Shown piece after piece: positions 25,687 through 34,293 of a stretch of DNA of 64,000 nt; position 1 is the first letter of the stretch, and each line of letters starts with the position of its first letter. Below the pieces are notes generated by a model. The model saw only the letters and a program-made list of their open reading frames with translations, had not been told where the DNA came from and searched no databases. The translations under genes and the position numbers were made by a program. The DNA is from Oscillospiraceae bacterium (GTDB taxonomy: Bacteria; Bacillota; Clostridia; Oscillospirales; Acutalibacteraceae), in contig JAKVOA010000001.1 in NCBI GenBank assembly GCA_022483045.1, positions 581,750 through 645,749 on the forward strand. The letters run 5' to 3'.

Positions 25687-26463
25687 ATGATTATCAACAT
25701 AGCAGGCGCCAACCTAGAGAAACTGCTGCCCCTGTTTGCGGGCTGCCGGGAAACCATTGCGTGGTCCTGTCTGCAGGGCTGTATGGGGTCGGCTTTTGCC
25801 GACAATGTGCAGGCGCCACATTCGGCGCAGCTGCTCGATGCGAACTTCTGCTTTTTTGCGGGCCGGCCGTCTGCAGAGCTGGTGCGGCATACGGCGGGGA
25901 AAAAAGAGTTTCTGATGATTCCACCGGATACCGCGTGGGCGGGCCTGATTGAGCAGATGTGGGGCAGCAGTGCAAAGCGCATGGTGTGCTGCGCCTTTCA
26001 ACCGGACAAAGATGCGTTTCAACCGGAAAAACTGACAGAGTTACTTGTCCTGCCGAGAGAGGCGTACCGGCTCGTGCCGATTGATAAAACCATTTACTCA
26101 ATGACCCTGCAGGAAAAGTGGTCGGCCGACCTTTGCGGCAATTTTGCAGATGAAGCAGATTACCAAAAACGAGGTCTTGGCTTTGCTGTGCTGTACCGGG
26201 GAAAACTAGCCGCAGGGGCTTCCTCGTACACGGTGTACCGCGGCGGCATAGAAATTCAGGTCGATACAAAGGAAGCTTTTCGCCGCAGGGGACTGGCAGC
26301 GGCGTGTGCGGCACAGCTGATTCTCACATGTCTGGAGCGCGGCCTTTATCCTGTGTGGGATGCGGCCGGCCGCCCCTCAGCCCGCCTTGCACAAAAGCTC
26401 GGTTACCGTTTTGCCGGCGCTGATCCGGCATACGCTGTGTTGGCTGCTTCTCCGACAGGCTGA
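25687..26463 (+). CDS. GNAT family N-acetyltransferase
   Basis: 258 residues. The N-terminal half is variable; the C-terminal half carries the acetyl-CoA loop in VDTKEAFRRRGLAAACAAQL (Q/RxxGxG/A type) and LGYRFAGADPAYAVL as the last strand, matching the two-part GNAT_acetyltran family. Substrate unknown. It lies 12 bp behind the DUF4380-like gene and ends in a bidirectional terminator, so tmcAL, this gene and the one between are one operon. Confidence 0.8.
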   Translation: MIINIAGANLEKLLPLFAGCRETIAWSCLQGCMGSAFADNVQAPHSAQLLDANFCFFAGRPSAELVRHTAGKKEFLMIPPDTAWAGLIEQMWGSSAKRMVCCAFQPDKDAFQPEKLTELLVLPREAYRLVPIDKTIYSMTLQEKWSADLCGNFADEADYQKRGLGFAVLYRGKLAAGASSYTVYRGGIEIQVDTKEAFRRRGLAAACAAQLILTCLERGLYPVWDAAGRPSARLAQKLGYRFAGADPAYAVLAASPTG

Positions 26464-26550
26464 GACCTTGCGGCGCACGCGGCATACAGAATGCGCCCAC
26501 CGTGCTGGTCCGAAAATTCTGTATTTTACAATTTCCCTGTTAAACGCTTA

Positions 26551-26590
26551 AAAAGGCCTGCTGCAAGCTGTGGTTTGCGGCAGGCCTTTT
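26551..26590. terminator. Bidirectional terminator between GNAT gene and PFL-family gene
   Basis: AAAAGGCCTGC-TGCAA and TTGCG-GCAGGCCTTTT arms; converging genes. Confidence 0.88.
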
Positions 26591-26601
26591 GTCTGCAAAA
26601 A

Positions 26602-27960
26602 TCAGTTTTTCAGGCTTTGCATTGGTGCGGGCAGACGACCGCCGCGGTCAATGAACTTTTTAGGCGACCAGCGGTTGACTTCCATAACCGGGCTGTGACC
26701 GAAAAGTCCGCCGAAGTTTAAGTCATCGCCGACTTTTTTGCCAATGGCTGGAATTACGCGCACAGCGGTTGTTTTGAGGTTGACCATGCCGATAGCGGCT
26801 TCGTCGGCGATAATGCCGGAAATAACCTCTGCAGGTGTGTCGCCGGGGATGGCAATCATGTCCAGACCAACGCTGCACACGGCGGTCATGGCTTCCAGTT
26901 TGTTGATGGTCAGGCAGCCGCACTTTGCCGCATCAATCATGCCGGCGTCCTCGGAAACAGGGATAAAGGCGCCGGAAAGGCCGCCAACGTGCGAGCTTGC
27001 CATAATGCCGCCCTTTTTTACTGCGTCATTGAGCAGAGCAAGGCAGGCAGTGGTGCCGCAGGCACCGCAGCGCTCCAGGCCCATTTCCTCCAAGATATGC
27101 GCGACAGAGTCGCCCACAGCAGGGGTTGGGGCGAGGGACAGGTCGACAATACCGAAAGGTACACACAGCCGGCGGCTTGCTTCCTGCGCGACCAGCTGAC
27201 CCATGCGGGTGATCTTAAACGCAGTCTTTTTGATGATGTCGGCCACTTCGCTCAGGTCGCCGTCGGGGCATTTGTGCAGGGCTGCGCGCACAACGCCCGG
27301 GCCGGAAACGCCAACGTTGATGACGCAGTCCGGTTCGCCGATGCCGTGCATGGCACCTGCCATAAAGGGGTTGTCCTCTGGTGCATTACAGAAAACAACC
27401 AGCTTTGAAGGCCCGATGCAGCCCTGGTCCACGGTCAGCTTGGCGCTTTCCAGTACGATTTGGCCCATTTTTTTAATAGCATCCATATTCAGGCCAGCCT
27501 TGGTGGTGCCTACATTGACACTGGAGCAGACACAGTCAGTTTCTGCCAGAGCCTGCGGAATGCTCTCAATCAGGGCATAGTCGCCGGGGCCAAAGCCTTT
27601 TTGTACCAGCGCCGAGTAGCCGCCGATGAGATTGACACCAATCGCTTTTGCGGCGCGGTCCAGTGCCTTTGCAAAGCGCACTGGATCGCGGGCCTGGCAG
27701 GCACCGGCGACGATGGCGATGGGCGTTACAGAAACGCGCTTGTGTATAATCGGAATTCCGTAGTCTTTGCTGATAGCTTCACCGGTTTTTACCAGGCCGC
27801 CGGCGTAGCGGCAGATTTTGTCGTAAATTTTGTCACACGCGCGGTCGGGGTCGCTGTCGATGCAGTCCAGCAGCGAAATGCCCATGGTGATGGTGCGTAT
27901 GTCGAGGTTGTCGTTGTCAATCATCCGGATCGTTTCCAGAATATCATGGGTATCGATCAT
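26602..27960 (-). CDS. PFL family protein (UPF0210)
   Basis: 452 residues, cytosolic, of the pyruvate-formate-lyase-fold family UPF0210, whose reaction is unknown. It starts [20 protein letters not shown] with [14 protein letters not shown] following. Glycine-rich stretches such as [20 protein letters not shown] and [19 protein letters not shown] lie in the C-terminal half. ATG 27960 follows GGCGG; an in-frame start at 28020 would overlap the upstream gene and lacks a site. It sits 40 bp behind an ACT-domain gene, a pairing conserved across Firmicutes that suggests ligand control of this enzyme. Confidence 0.9.
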   Translation of the reverse strand: MIDTHDILETIRMIDNDNLDIRTITMGISLLDCIDSDPDRACDKIYDKICRYAGGLVKTGEAISKDYGIPIIHKRVSVTPIAIVAGACQARDPVRFAKALDRAAKAIGVNLIGGYSALVQKGFGPGDYALIESIPQALAETDCVCSSVNVGTTKAGLNMDAIKKMGQIVLESAKLTVDQGCIGPSKLVVFCNAPEDNPFMAGAMHGIGEPDCVINVGVSGPGVVRAALHKCPDGDLSEVADIIKKTAFKITRMGQLVAQEASRRLCVPFGIVDLSLAPTPAVGDSVAHILEEMGLERCGACGTTACLALLNDAVKKGGIMASSHVGGLSGAFIPVSEDAGMIDAAKCGCLTINKLEAMTAVCSVGLDMIAIPGDTPAEVISGIIADEAAIGMVNLKTTAVRVIPAIGKKVGDDLNFGGLFGHSPVMEVNRWSPKKFIDRGGRLPAPMQSLKN

Positions 27961-28000
27961 AATTCTTATACCGCCTTCTGTATGAAAGAATTTGCAGATG

Positions 28001-28270
28001 TCAGATTTTGTGCATGGCATTAAAGATATCTTCGTGCATGACGTGAATGGTGAGGCCCTCTTTTTTGCCTAGGGCGGTGAAGGCATCGACTAGCTGACTG
28101 AAAGGAACTGTCAAAGCAGTGATGTCGATAAGCATCGTCATTGCAAACAGGTCCTGCAGCACAGACTGCGTCACTTCCAGTACATTGGCGTTTTTGTCCG
28201 CGCAGATTGCCGAGACTTTTGCCAAAATGCCGACCATGTCTTTGCCAAGAACAGTGATGACAGCACGCAT
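28001..28270 (-). CDS. ACT domain protein (UPF0237)
   Basis: 89 residues consisting of one ACT domain: [20 protein letters not shown] then [23 protein letters not shown] domains bind amino acids or similar small ligands and regulate partner enzymes. ATG 28270 follows GAGGAAA. First gene of a two-gene unit with the PFL-family protein. Confidence 0.9.
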   Translation of the reverse strand: MRAVITVLGKDMVGILAKVSAICADKNANVLEVTQSVLQDLFAMTMLIDITALTVPFSQLVDAFTALGKKEGLTIHVMHEDIFNAMHKI

Positions 28271-28466
28271 AGATTTTTCCTCCGCTTCTGCGGTTTCTGC
28301 ACTGTGCAGAAACCGGTGCTTTTATTGATTTGATGTACAAAAGAGTAACGAATTTATTATGAACGGGAAATGCGGAATTGTCAATGCCTTGTCAAAGTGT
28401 TCAAAATCTTTCTTTACGCGGTGCAGCAAAACAGTCACCTTGGCAGTAGGATTTCATTGTGAATTA

Positions 28467-28545
28467 TGCTAAAATAAACAGGATTGTTTTGTGCGGGGTA
28501 ACTTTGCCCCGCGGGGATTGCCTTTTTCGCGGACTGCCGCGAAAA
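28467..28545 (+). promoter_or_regulatory. Extended -10 promoter and two-hairpin leader before the PHP gene
   Basis: TGCTAAAAT (28467-28475) is an extended -10 without a clear -35. The predicted leader holds GCGGGG/CCCCGC (28493-28512) and TTTTCGCGG/CCGCGAAAA (28524-28545), the latter ending 3 nt before GAGAGGAG. No U-tract follows, so an effect on translation is more likely than termination. Confidence 0.4.
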
Positions 28546-28566
28546 TTGAGAGGAGCATACAACACA

Positions 28567-29382
28567 ATGCGGTATCGATATACATCTGATTCCCACTGTC
28601 ACACCGACTGCAGCTTTGACGGCCACGACTCGGCCATGATGCTGTGCGACAGCGCGGTGCGGCAGGGCCTCTTTTCCTTAACGGTGACAGACCACTGTGA
28701 GTGCAACGAATATTGGAAAAAAGAATACAATAAGGCTGCGCTGCAGTCTTATTTTGAGGCGCGGCGGGCACAGGCTGCTTTTGATGGGCGGCTGCATGTG
28801 CGTGCGGGCATTGAGCTGGGCCAGCCGCTGCAGGACCCTAAGGCTGCGCAGGATGTACTTTCGCTGTGCAACTTTGACTTTGTACTTGCCAGTATCCACA
28901 ACGTGACCGGTCAGCCCGATTTTTACGACCTAAATTACGCCGAATGCGACATTTACGCGCTGCTGCACCGCTATTTTGCCGAGATGCTCGACATGGTGAA
29001 GTGGGGGCAGTTTGACTCTCTTGCGCACATGACCTACCCGTGGCGCTACACCGGCGGCGAGCACAACAGCCTGCACATCAGCTACGAGCCGTTTCGTGAC
29101 GAGATCGACGCTGTGCTCACAGAGCTGATCCGCCGCGGCAAGTGCCTGGAAGTAAACACCAGCGGCCTGCGCCAGCGCATTGGCAAGACCCTGCCGGACC
29201 GTCCGATTCTGCAGCGCTACTGTGAATTGGGCGGCAAGCGCGTGACACTGGGCAGCGATGCCCACCGCTGGGCCGACGTGGCCAGCGGCATAGAGGACGG
29301 CCTGCGCCTTTTGGAAAACCTTGGCTTTACACACTTTGCCCTTTTCACTGGGCGCAAAGCGGAAATGTACCCGATTTCGTAA
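28567..29382 (+). CDS. PHP-domain phosphatase, histidinol-phosphatase-like
   Basis: 271 residues with the PHP metal site: SDSHCHTDCSFDGHDSAM at the N-terminus (HxH), VTDHCE (about residue 46), GIELGQ, ASIHNVTG and GSDAHRW near the C-terminus. It resembles HisJ/HisK-type histidinol phosphatases, the last phosphatase of histidine synthesis, but no other his genes are near, so another phosphoester is possible. ATG 28567 follows GAGAGGAG; the frame extends to 28459 but the stem-loops lie there. Confidence 0.85.
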   Translation: MRYRYTSDSHCHTDCSFDGHDSAMMLCDSAVRQGLFSLTVTDHCECNEYWKKEYNKAALQSYFEARRAQAAFDGRLHVRAGIELGQPLQDPKAAQDVLSLCNFDFVLASIHNVTGQPDFYDLNYAECDIYALLHRYFAEMLDMVKWGQFDSLAHMTYPWRYTGGEHNSLHISYEPFRDEIDAVLTELIRRGKCLEVNTSGLRQRIGKTLPDRPILQRYCELGGKRVTLGSDAHRWADVASGIEDGLRLLENLGFTHFALFTGRKAEMYPIS

Positions 29383-29429
29383 ATTTTGTAAGCAAAATCA
29401 AAGATTTCTTAAAAAAACATTGCATTTCT

Positions 29430-29460
29430 CACCCCGCGCAGCGGGGTGTTGTGCTATAAT
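29430..29460 (+). promoter_or_regulatory. Inverted repeat over the -35 region and -10 box of the lrp-like gene
   Basis: CACCCCGC-gca-GCGGGGTG (29430-29448) lies where a -35 box would be for TATAAT at 29455-29460. There is no consensus -35. It may be an operator, an activator site, or the remnant of a hairpin. Confidence 0.4.
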
Positions 29461-29561
29461 AAAGCAAAATTTCTTTAACAGGTGCTTCTTTCTTATCTAT
29501 AATCCACACAAGCGCCTGCCATTGGCGCCAAAAGCGCAATAACAGAGGAGTGAATCATCTC

Positions 29562-30047
29562 ATGGACAGACTTTTAACGCTGCTCAATGAAAACGCCCGC
29601 CTTACCACAAAACAGCTGGCTGTCATGCTCAACGAGACCGAGGAAAACGTAAGCAACGCCATTACACAATACGAGAAAAGCGGGGTTATCCGCGGCTACA
29701 AGGCAATTATCAACTGGGAAAAGGTAGATGGCAACAACGCCATCGCCATTATTGAGCTGCGCGTTTCCCCCAAGCGCGAGCGCGGCTTTGACGAGATCGC
29801 CGGCAAAATCATGAGCCTGCCAGAGGTAGACAGCGTTTACCTGGTTTCCGGCGGATACGACCTGGCGGTGGTTATGCACGGCAGCAGCATGCACGAAATT
29901 GCCATGTTTGTTATGCGCCGCCTTTCTACCCTGGATAGTGTTCTTTCCACCACCACCCACTTCGTCCTGACCCGCTACAAAGCAGACGGCATTATTATGA
30001 ATGCCGCAGAGGAAAAGGACGAGAGGAGGGACCTTTCCTGTGATTGA
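29562..30047 (+). CDS. Lrp/AsnC family transcriptional regulator
   Basis: 161 residues: winged helix at 1-60 (ARLTTKQLAVMLNETEENVS, SGVIRGYKAIINWEKV) and a RAM ligand-binding domain (GKIMSLPEVDSVYLVSGGYD). The family senses amino acids and often controls adjacent aminotransferases. ATG 29562 is 11 bp from GAGGAG; a GTG at 29550 overlaps that site and is unlikely. The 3' end overlaps the aminotransferase start by 8 bp, so the two are coupled. Confidence 0.9.
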   Translation: MDRLLTLLNENARLTTKQLAVMLNETEENVSNAITQYEKSGVIRGYKAIINWEKVDGNNAIAIIELRVSPKRERGFDEIAGKIMSLPEVDSVYLVSGGYDLAVVMHGSSMHEIAMFVMRRLSTLDSVLSTTTHFVLTRYKADGIIMNAAEEKDERRDLSCD

Positions 30048-31224
30048 CTATGCGACCCGCCTGAACCCCGAGATACAGGCGCTCAAGCCTTCCGGCATCC
30101 GCAAATTCTTTGATATTGCGAATGAAATGGAAGACGTGATTTCGCTATCGATCGGCGAGCCGGATTTTGTCACGCCGTGGCATATTCGGCAGGAAGGAAT
30201 CCGATCCCTGCAGGACGGCAAGACTTTTTACAGCCCGAATCGCGGCTTTATGGAGCTGCGGGAGGAAATTTGCAGCTGGTTCGAGCGGCACTACCGTGTG
30301 AAATACGAGCCCAAAACCGAGTGTCTGGTGACCGTGGGCGGTAGTGAGGCAATCGACAACTGCATCCGCGCGCTGGTAAGCCCCGGCGATGAGGTGCTTA
30401 TTGTACAGCCCAGCTTCGTGTGCTATCAGCCCTTGACCGAAATGGCGGGCGGTGTGCCTGTGATTATCGAAACCAAGGCGGAAAACAGCTTCCGTCTGAC
30501 GCCCGAGGCGCTGAAAGCAGCCATTACCCCGCGCACCAAGCTCTTGATTCTGCCGTACCCCAACAACCCGACCGGTGCAGTTATGCGTCGCGAGCACCTC
30601 AATGCCATTGCAGATGTGCTGCGTGGGACGAATATTATAGTACTTTCCGATGAAATCTACAGTGAATTGACATACGGCGAAACGCGCCACGTCACATTTG
30701 CCGATATTCCGGATATGCGTGAACGCACCATTGTTGTCAATGGCTTTTCCAAAGCTTTCGCGATGACCGGCTGGCGCTTAGGCTATGCGCTCGGCCCGGC
30801 GCCGATTATCAAGCAGATGACAAAGCTGCATCAGTACGCCATTATGAGCGCCCCCACCATGAGCCAGCTTGCGGCAGTCGAAGCCATGAAAAACGGCGAC
30901 AACGATTGCTCTTATATGCGGCAGCAGTACGACATGCGCCGCCGCCTGATTGTAGATGGATTTAATGAGCTGGGTCTTTCCTGCTTTGAGCCGGAGGGCG
31001 CGTTCTACATATTCCCGTGCATTCGCTCTTCCGGGCTTTCCAGTGATGAGTTCTGCGAAAAGTTGATTGAAGAAGAGCACGTCGCGGTGGTGCCGGGTAC
31101 GGCTTTTGGCGACTGCGGCGAGGGCTTTGTGCGGGTTTCCTATTCCTATAGTATTAAACATATTACAGAAGCGCTGTCGCGTATTCGGCACTTTATGAAA
31201 AAGCACCATGCCGATACACTGTAA
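30040..31224 (+). CDS. Pyridoxal-phosphate aminotransferase, class I/II
   Basis: 394 residues of fold type I. SIGEPDFVTPWHIR near the N-terminus, YPNNPTGAVM (substrate/PLP Asn), LSDEIYSELTY (Asp/Tyr) and the Schiff-base lysine in VNGFSKAFAMTGWRLGY (about residue 236). This is the AspC/PatA-like branch acting on aromatic amino acids or aspartate; the exact substrate cannot be read. GTG 30040 lies 7 bp after GGAGGG and inside the end of the Lrp gene, which probably regulates it. Confidence 0.9.
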   Translation: MIDYATRLNPEIQALKPSGIRKFFDIANEMEDVISLSIGEPDFVTPWHIRQEGIRSLQDGKTFYSPNRGFMELREEICSWFERHYRVKYEPKTECLVTVGGSEAIDNCIRALVSPGDEVLIVQPSFVCYQPLTEMAGGVPVIIETKAENSFRLTPEALKAAITPRTKLLILPYPNNPTGAVMRREHLNAIADVLRGTNIIVLSDEIYSELTYGETRHVTFADIPDMRERTIVVNGFSKAFAMTGWRLGYALGPAPIIKQMTKLHQYAIMSAPTMSQLAAVEAMKNGDNDCSYMRQQYDMRRRLIVDGFNELGLSCFEPEGAFYIFPCIRSSGLSSDEFCEKLIEEEHVAVVPGTAFGDCGEGFVRVSYSYSIKHITEALSRIRHFMKKHHADTL

Positions 31225-31236
31225 GGAAGTGACTGT

Positions 31237-32118
31237 ATGACACTGCAGGAGCCTGCCTTTGCAAAACTGAATCTTTCGCTGGACATTACCGGCCGCCGGG
31301 CCGACGGCTACCACCTGCTGTCAATGGTGAATATCAGCGTTTCCCTGCATGATACGCTTACCCTGACACGTTCTCCCGGCGGGCTGCGCGTGCACTGCCG
31401 GCAGCAGGGCCTGCCCGGTGCACCCGCTGTACCGGAGGGGCCGGAAAACCTGGCTTACCGTGCGGCAGAGGCGTTCTTTCGGCTGACCGGCGAAACCGAC
31501 CGCAATGTCTGTATCTCAATTCAAAAAAGAATCCCGAGTGAGGCCGGCATGGGCGGGGGCAGCTCAGATGCGGCCGCGGCCCTGCGTGGGCTTTGCCGTC
31601 TGTATGGCTGCCTGCTTTCGCCGGAGCAGCTCTGCGCCGCCGCAGAAAAAATCGGTGCAGATGTGCCGTACTGTGTGCAGGGAGGCACCAAACTGGTGGA
31701 GGGTATCGGCGAGGAAATCAACCTGCTGCCGCCGCTGCCACCGTGCTGGATTGCTGTGGGAAAACCCGCCGTCGGTGTCAGCACGGCATTGGCATACCGC
31801 CGCGCAGATGAGCGCGGCACACAAAGCTGCTTTTATACGCCGCGGGTGACAGAGGCCCTGCAGCGGGCTGACCTTGCCGCAGTGGGCGCTTCTCTTGGCA
31901 ACGGATTTGAGGAATTGGTTTCTCTGTCGGAAATCGGTGTCCTTAAAGACGCGCTCCTGCATGCGGGGGCGCTCGGTGCCTGTATGACTGGCAGCGGCTC
32001 TGCGGTCTTTGGCATTTTTGCGGATAGAGACTCCGCCGCCGCTGCACAGGTCAGTCTGCAGCAGCTGTGCCCGTATGCGTTTTTGTGTACGCCGCAGGCG
32101 GAAGAGAATCTGTTGTAA
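31237..32118 (+). CDS. ispE: 4-diphosphocytidyl-2-C-methyl-D-erythritol kinase
   Basis: ATP-dependent kinase of the non-mevalonate isoprenoid pathway. 293 residues of the GHMP superfamily: FAKLNLSLDITGRRADGYH (catalytic Lys), ATP loop PSEAGMGGGSSDAAAALR (about residues 94-111), GADVPYC (catalytic Asp about 146) and CMTGSGSAVFGIF. It starts 12 bp behind the aminotransferase and is followed by a terminator. Confidence 0.94.
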   Translation: MTLQEPAFAKLNLSLDITGRRADGYHLLSMVNISVSLHDTLTLTRSPGGLRVHCRQQGLPGAPAVPEGPENLAYRAAEAFFRLTGETDRNVCISIQKRIPSEAGMGGGSSDAAAALRGLCRLYGCLLSPEQLCAAAEKIGADVPYCVQGGTKLVEGIGEEINLLPPLPPCWIAVGKPAVGVSTALAYRRADERGTQSCFYTPRVTEALQRADLAAVGASLGNGFEELVSLSEIGVLKDALLHAGALGACMTGSGSAVFGIFADRDSAAAAQVSLQQLCPYAFLCTPQAEENLL

Positions 32119-32144
32119 AATTTCATACGGAATTTTTTGCATAG

Positions 32145-32174
32145 TCCGCCGCACAAGCTTGCGGCGGATTTTTT
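32145..32174 (+). terminator. Terminator after ispE
   Basis: TCCGCCGC and GCGGCGGA arms, then six T. Confidence 0.87.
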
Positions 32175-32341
32175 ACGCTGCCTCTGCCGCACGGCCCTTT
32201 TTGCACCATTTTCAACCTGCATGGTAAACTGATGACGCGCAAAAGGATATGCAGACCACAAAAAACATTTTGCACGAAAATGGTACAGAATTGTCTTTCT
32301 TCGGTACATTCAATTATTTTCTGCATGATTGCAAAAAAAAC

Positions 32342-32370
32342 TTGCATAATGCAGCAAAGTAGGGTATACT
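32342..32370 (+). promoter_or_regulatory. Sigma-A promoter of the first peptide transporter operon
   Basis: TTGCAT, 17 bp, TATACT. The next start codon is 178 bp downstream, leaving a leader of about 170 nt. Confidence 0.72.
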
Positions 32371-32376
32371 AGGTCT

Positions 32377-32515
32377 ATTCTTATTCAATAAACTAAACTT
32401 TAGAAGATTAAAGGGCGGTTATGCAGAATTTTTGAAAGAATTGCTTTCAAAAATTCTGCTGGAGAATGGCTATCGGCAATGGCTGCCGCGCGAAGCGGCG
32501 GCTTTTTGCTTTTTA
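32377..32515 (+). promoter_or_regulatory. Structured leader with attenuator-like terminator before oppA
   Basis: The leader holds a perfect 16-bp hairpin (arms 32423-32438 and 32444-32459, starting GCAGAATTTTTG, 5-nt loop) followed by GCTGCCGC/GCGGCGGC (32482-32502, one G-U) and TTTTT, an intrinsic terminator shape. The order is that of an attenuated operon; no recognised riboswitch consensus is seen. Confidence 0.5.
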
Positions 32516-32547
32516 TAGCAAATTTGTAGCGAGTGAGGGATTCGTTT

Positions 32548-34167
32548 ATGAAAAAGAGCAGGATCATGAGACTGTCTGCGCTTCTTTTGGCGGCGGTTAT
32601 GGCTGCCACGGCTTTCAGTGGCTGCGGCAGCAGCAAGCGCGCCTCTGACACAGGCAGTGCTTCCGGCACAGCGGCAAGCGGCACGGCAAACATTAAAGAT
32701 ACCTTTACCTATGCACAGGGCGCTGACCCCCGCGGCCTGGACCCCGCACTGATTGATGACGGTGAGTCCGCTAAGATTATCTGCAATATCTACGAGGGCC
32801 TGCTAAAGTACAACAAAGACTCTACTGAGGTGGAACCCTGCCTTGCAGAAAGCTGGACAATTAGCAGCGACAAGACAAAGTATACCTTTAAGCTGCGCAA
32901 AGGTGTCAAGTTCCAGGATGGCACCGACTTTAACGCCGCGGCCGTAAAGAAGAGCATCGACCGCCAGCTTGAGCCGAATGCTACCGACGACATGCCTTAT
33001 GCCTCTTTCGTCTTTGGCTCTATCAAGGCAAAGAGCGGCGTTAAGGAAGTAAAGGTCGTAGACGACAGCACCGTGGAAATCGACCTTTTCAGCCCTGAGA
33101 CACCTTTCTTAAAGAACCTTGCCATGGTCATGGCTGCACCGATTGTCAGCCCGACTGCGCTGGAAAAATACAGCAATAACCTCAACGAGCACCCGGTAGG
33201 CACCGGCCCCTATACCTTTGTTTCCTGGACCAAGGGTCAGAATGTCAAGCTGAAGAGAAACGACAACTACTGGGGCACCAAGGCAAAGACAGAAAATGTT
33301 GTCTTCCGCTTCATTAAAGAAAACTCCGCCCGCGACGTTGCCCTTACTTCCGGTGAAGTAGACGCAATCGACGGCATCAGTGCAAACGACGTGACGCAGC
33401 TGAAGAGCGGCGGCGCGCAGATCTTCAGCTCTGAGGGCATGACAATTAACTATATGGCTTATAACACCACCTGCACAAAGTTTAAAGACGCCGCCGCACG
33501 CAAGGCTTTCAGCCAGGCGGTCAATGTGCAGGAGCTGGTCAAGAGTATTTACAAAGACTATGCAACTACGGCAAATTCGGTTATGCCTTCCTTTATGAAT
33601 CCGCTGACCAGTACTGTAAAGGCAACTTCCTACGACAAGGCCGCTGCAAAGGCTGGGCTTGCTAAGGCTGGCATTACTTCTGTAAACATGATTACTTATT
33701 CGAATCCGCGCCCGTACAACTCCGTGGGCGGGCAGGTGCTTGCCGAGGCAATTCAGGGTTACCTGAAAGATGTCGGCGTGACCTGCAATATCAAGACTTA
33801 TGACTGGACTACATATAAGTCCATTGTGAAAAAGGGCGACTACGATATCTGCTTCTACGGCTGGACCGGCGACAACGGCGACCCTGACAACTTTATGAAC
33901 CTGCTCGATGACAAGGACACCTCGATGAACGTCGCGCGCTACAGCAATGCAGATTATCACAAGCTTATCAGCGATGGCCTGACCCTGGAAAACGGCGATG
34001 CACGCAACAAGCTGTACACCAAGTGCGAGCAGAAAGTTGCCGATGAAAATGTTTGGCTCAACATTTCACACTCCAAAAACCTGGCCGCCTACAACTCTAA
34101 AGTAAACGGCTACTATTATCATCAGACCGGCATTACGCCTTTTGAGGGTGTAACGGTTTCTAAGTAA
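32548..34167 (+). CDS. oppA: Peptide ABC transporter substrate-binding lipoprotein (family 5)
   Basis: 539 residues: lipoprotein signal with lipobox AFSGC (Cys about 23), Ser/Gly/Ala linker, then the family 5 domain with NIYEGLLKY, WTISSDKTKYTFKLRKGVKF, HPVGTGPYTFVSW and RKAFSQAVNV. It captures oligo- or dipeptides, or possibly nickel or another solute. ATG 32548 follows GAGGG. Gene labels in this operon are by family only. An attenuator separates it from the permeases. Confidence 0.9.
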   Translation: MKKSRIMRLSALLLAAVMAATAFSGCGSSKRASDTGSASGTAASGTANIKDTFTYAQGADPRGLDPALIDDGESAKIICNIYEGLLKYNKDSTEVEPCLAESWTISSDKTKYTFKLRKGVKFQDGTDFNAAAVKKSIDRQLEPNATDDMPYASFVFGSIKAKSGVKEVKVVDDSTVEIDLFSPETPFLKNLAMVMAAPIVSPTALEKYSNNLNEHPVGTGPYTFVSWTKGQNVKLKRNDNYWGTKAKTENVVFRFIKENSARDVALTSGEVDAIDGISANDVTQLKSGGAQIFSSEGMTINYMAYNTTCTKFKDAAARKAFSQAVNVQELVKSIYKDYATTANSVMPSFMNPLTSTVKATSYDKAAAKAGLAKAGITSVNMITYSNPRPYNSVGGQVLAEAIQGYLKDVGVTCNIKTYDWTTYKSIVKKGDYDICFYGWTGDNGDPDNFMNLLDDKDTSMNVARYSNADYHKLISDGLTLENGDARNKLYTKCEQKVADENVWLNISHSKNLAAYNSKVNGYYYHQTGITPFEGVTVSK

Positions 34168-34202
34168 TTTCCAAGTAAGAGAAATTATAGAAATGTTTTC
34201 GC

Positions 34203-34238
34203 GCTGAAAGCTTGCGGTTACGGCTTTCAGCTTCTTTT
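34203..34238 (+). terminator. Attenuator between oppA and oppB
   Basis: GCTGAAAGC and GCTTTCAGC arms with an 11-nt loop and TTCTTTTT tail, inside the operon; it favours excess binding protein. Confidence 0.7.
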
Positions 34239-34242
34239 TAGG

Positions 34243-34255
34243 CGAAAGCGTTTCG
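34243..34255 (+). promoter_or_regulatory. cre-like palindrome before oppB
   Basis: CGAAA-GCG-TTTCG resembles the core of catabolite-responsive elements (AARCGNWW) but departs at the flanks. It lies 38 bp before the oppB start. Confidence 0.22.
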
Positions 34256-34293
34256 GCGTGGTTTCTACATAGATAGGAAAGGGATTGACTTAT

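Noticed and set aside
33109-33960. 283-codon minus-strand frame opposite oppA
   Set aside because: Antisense to the binding protein; no ribosome binding site or family match.
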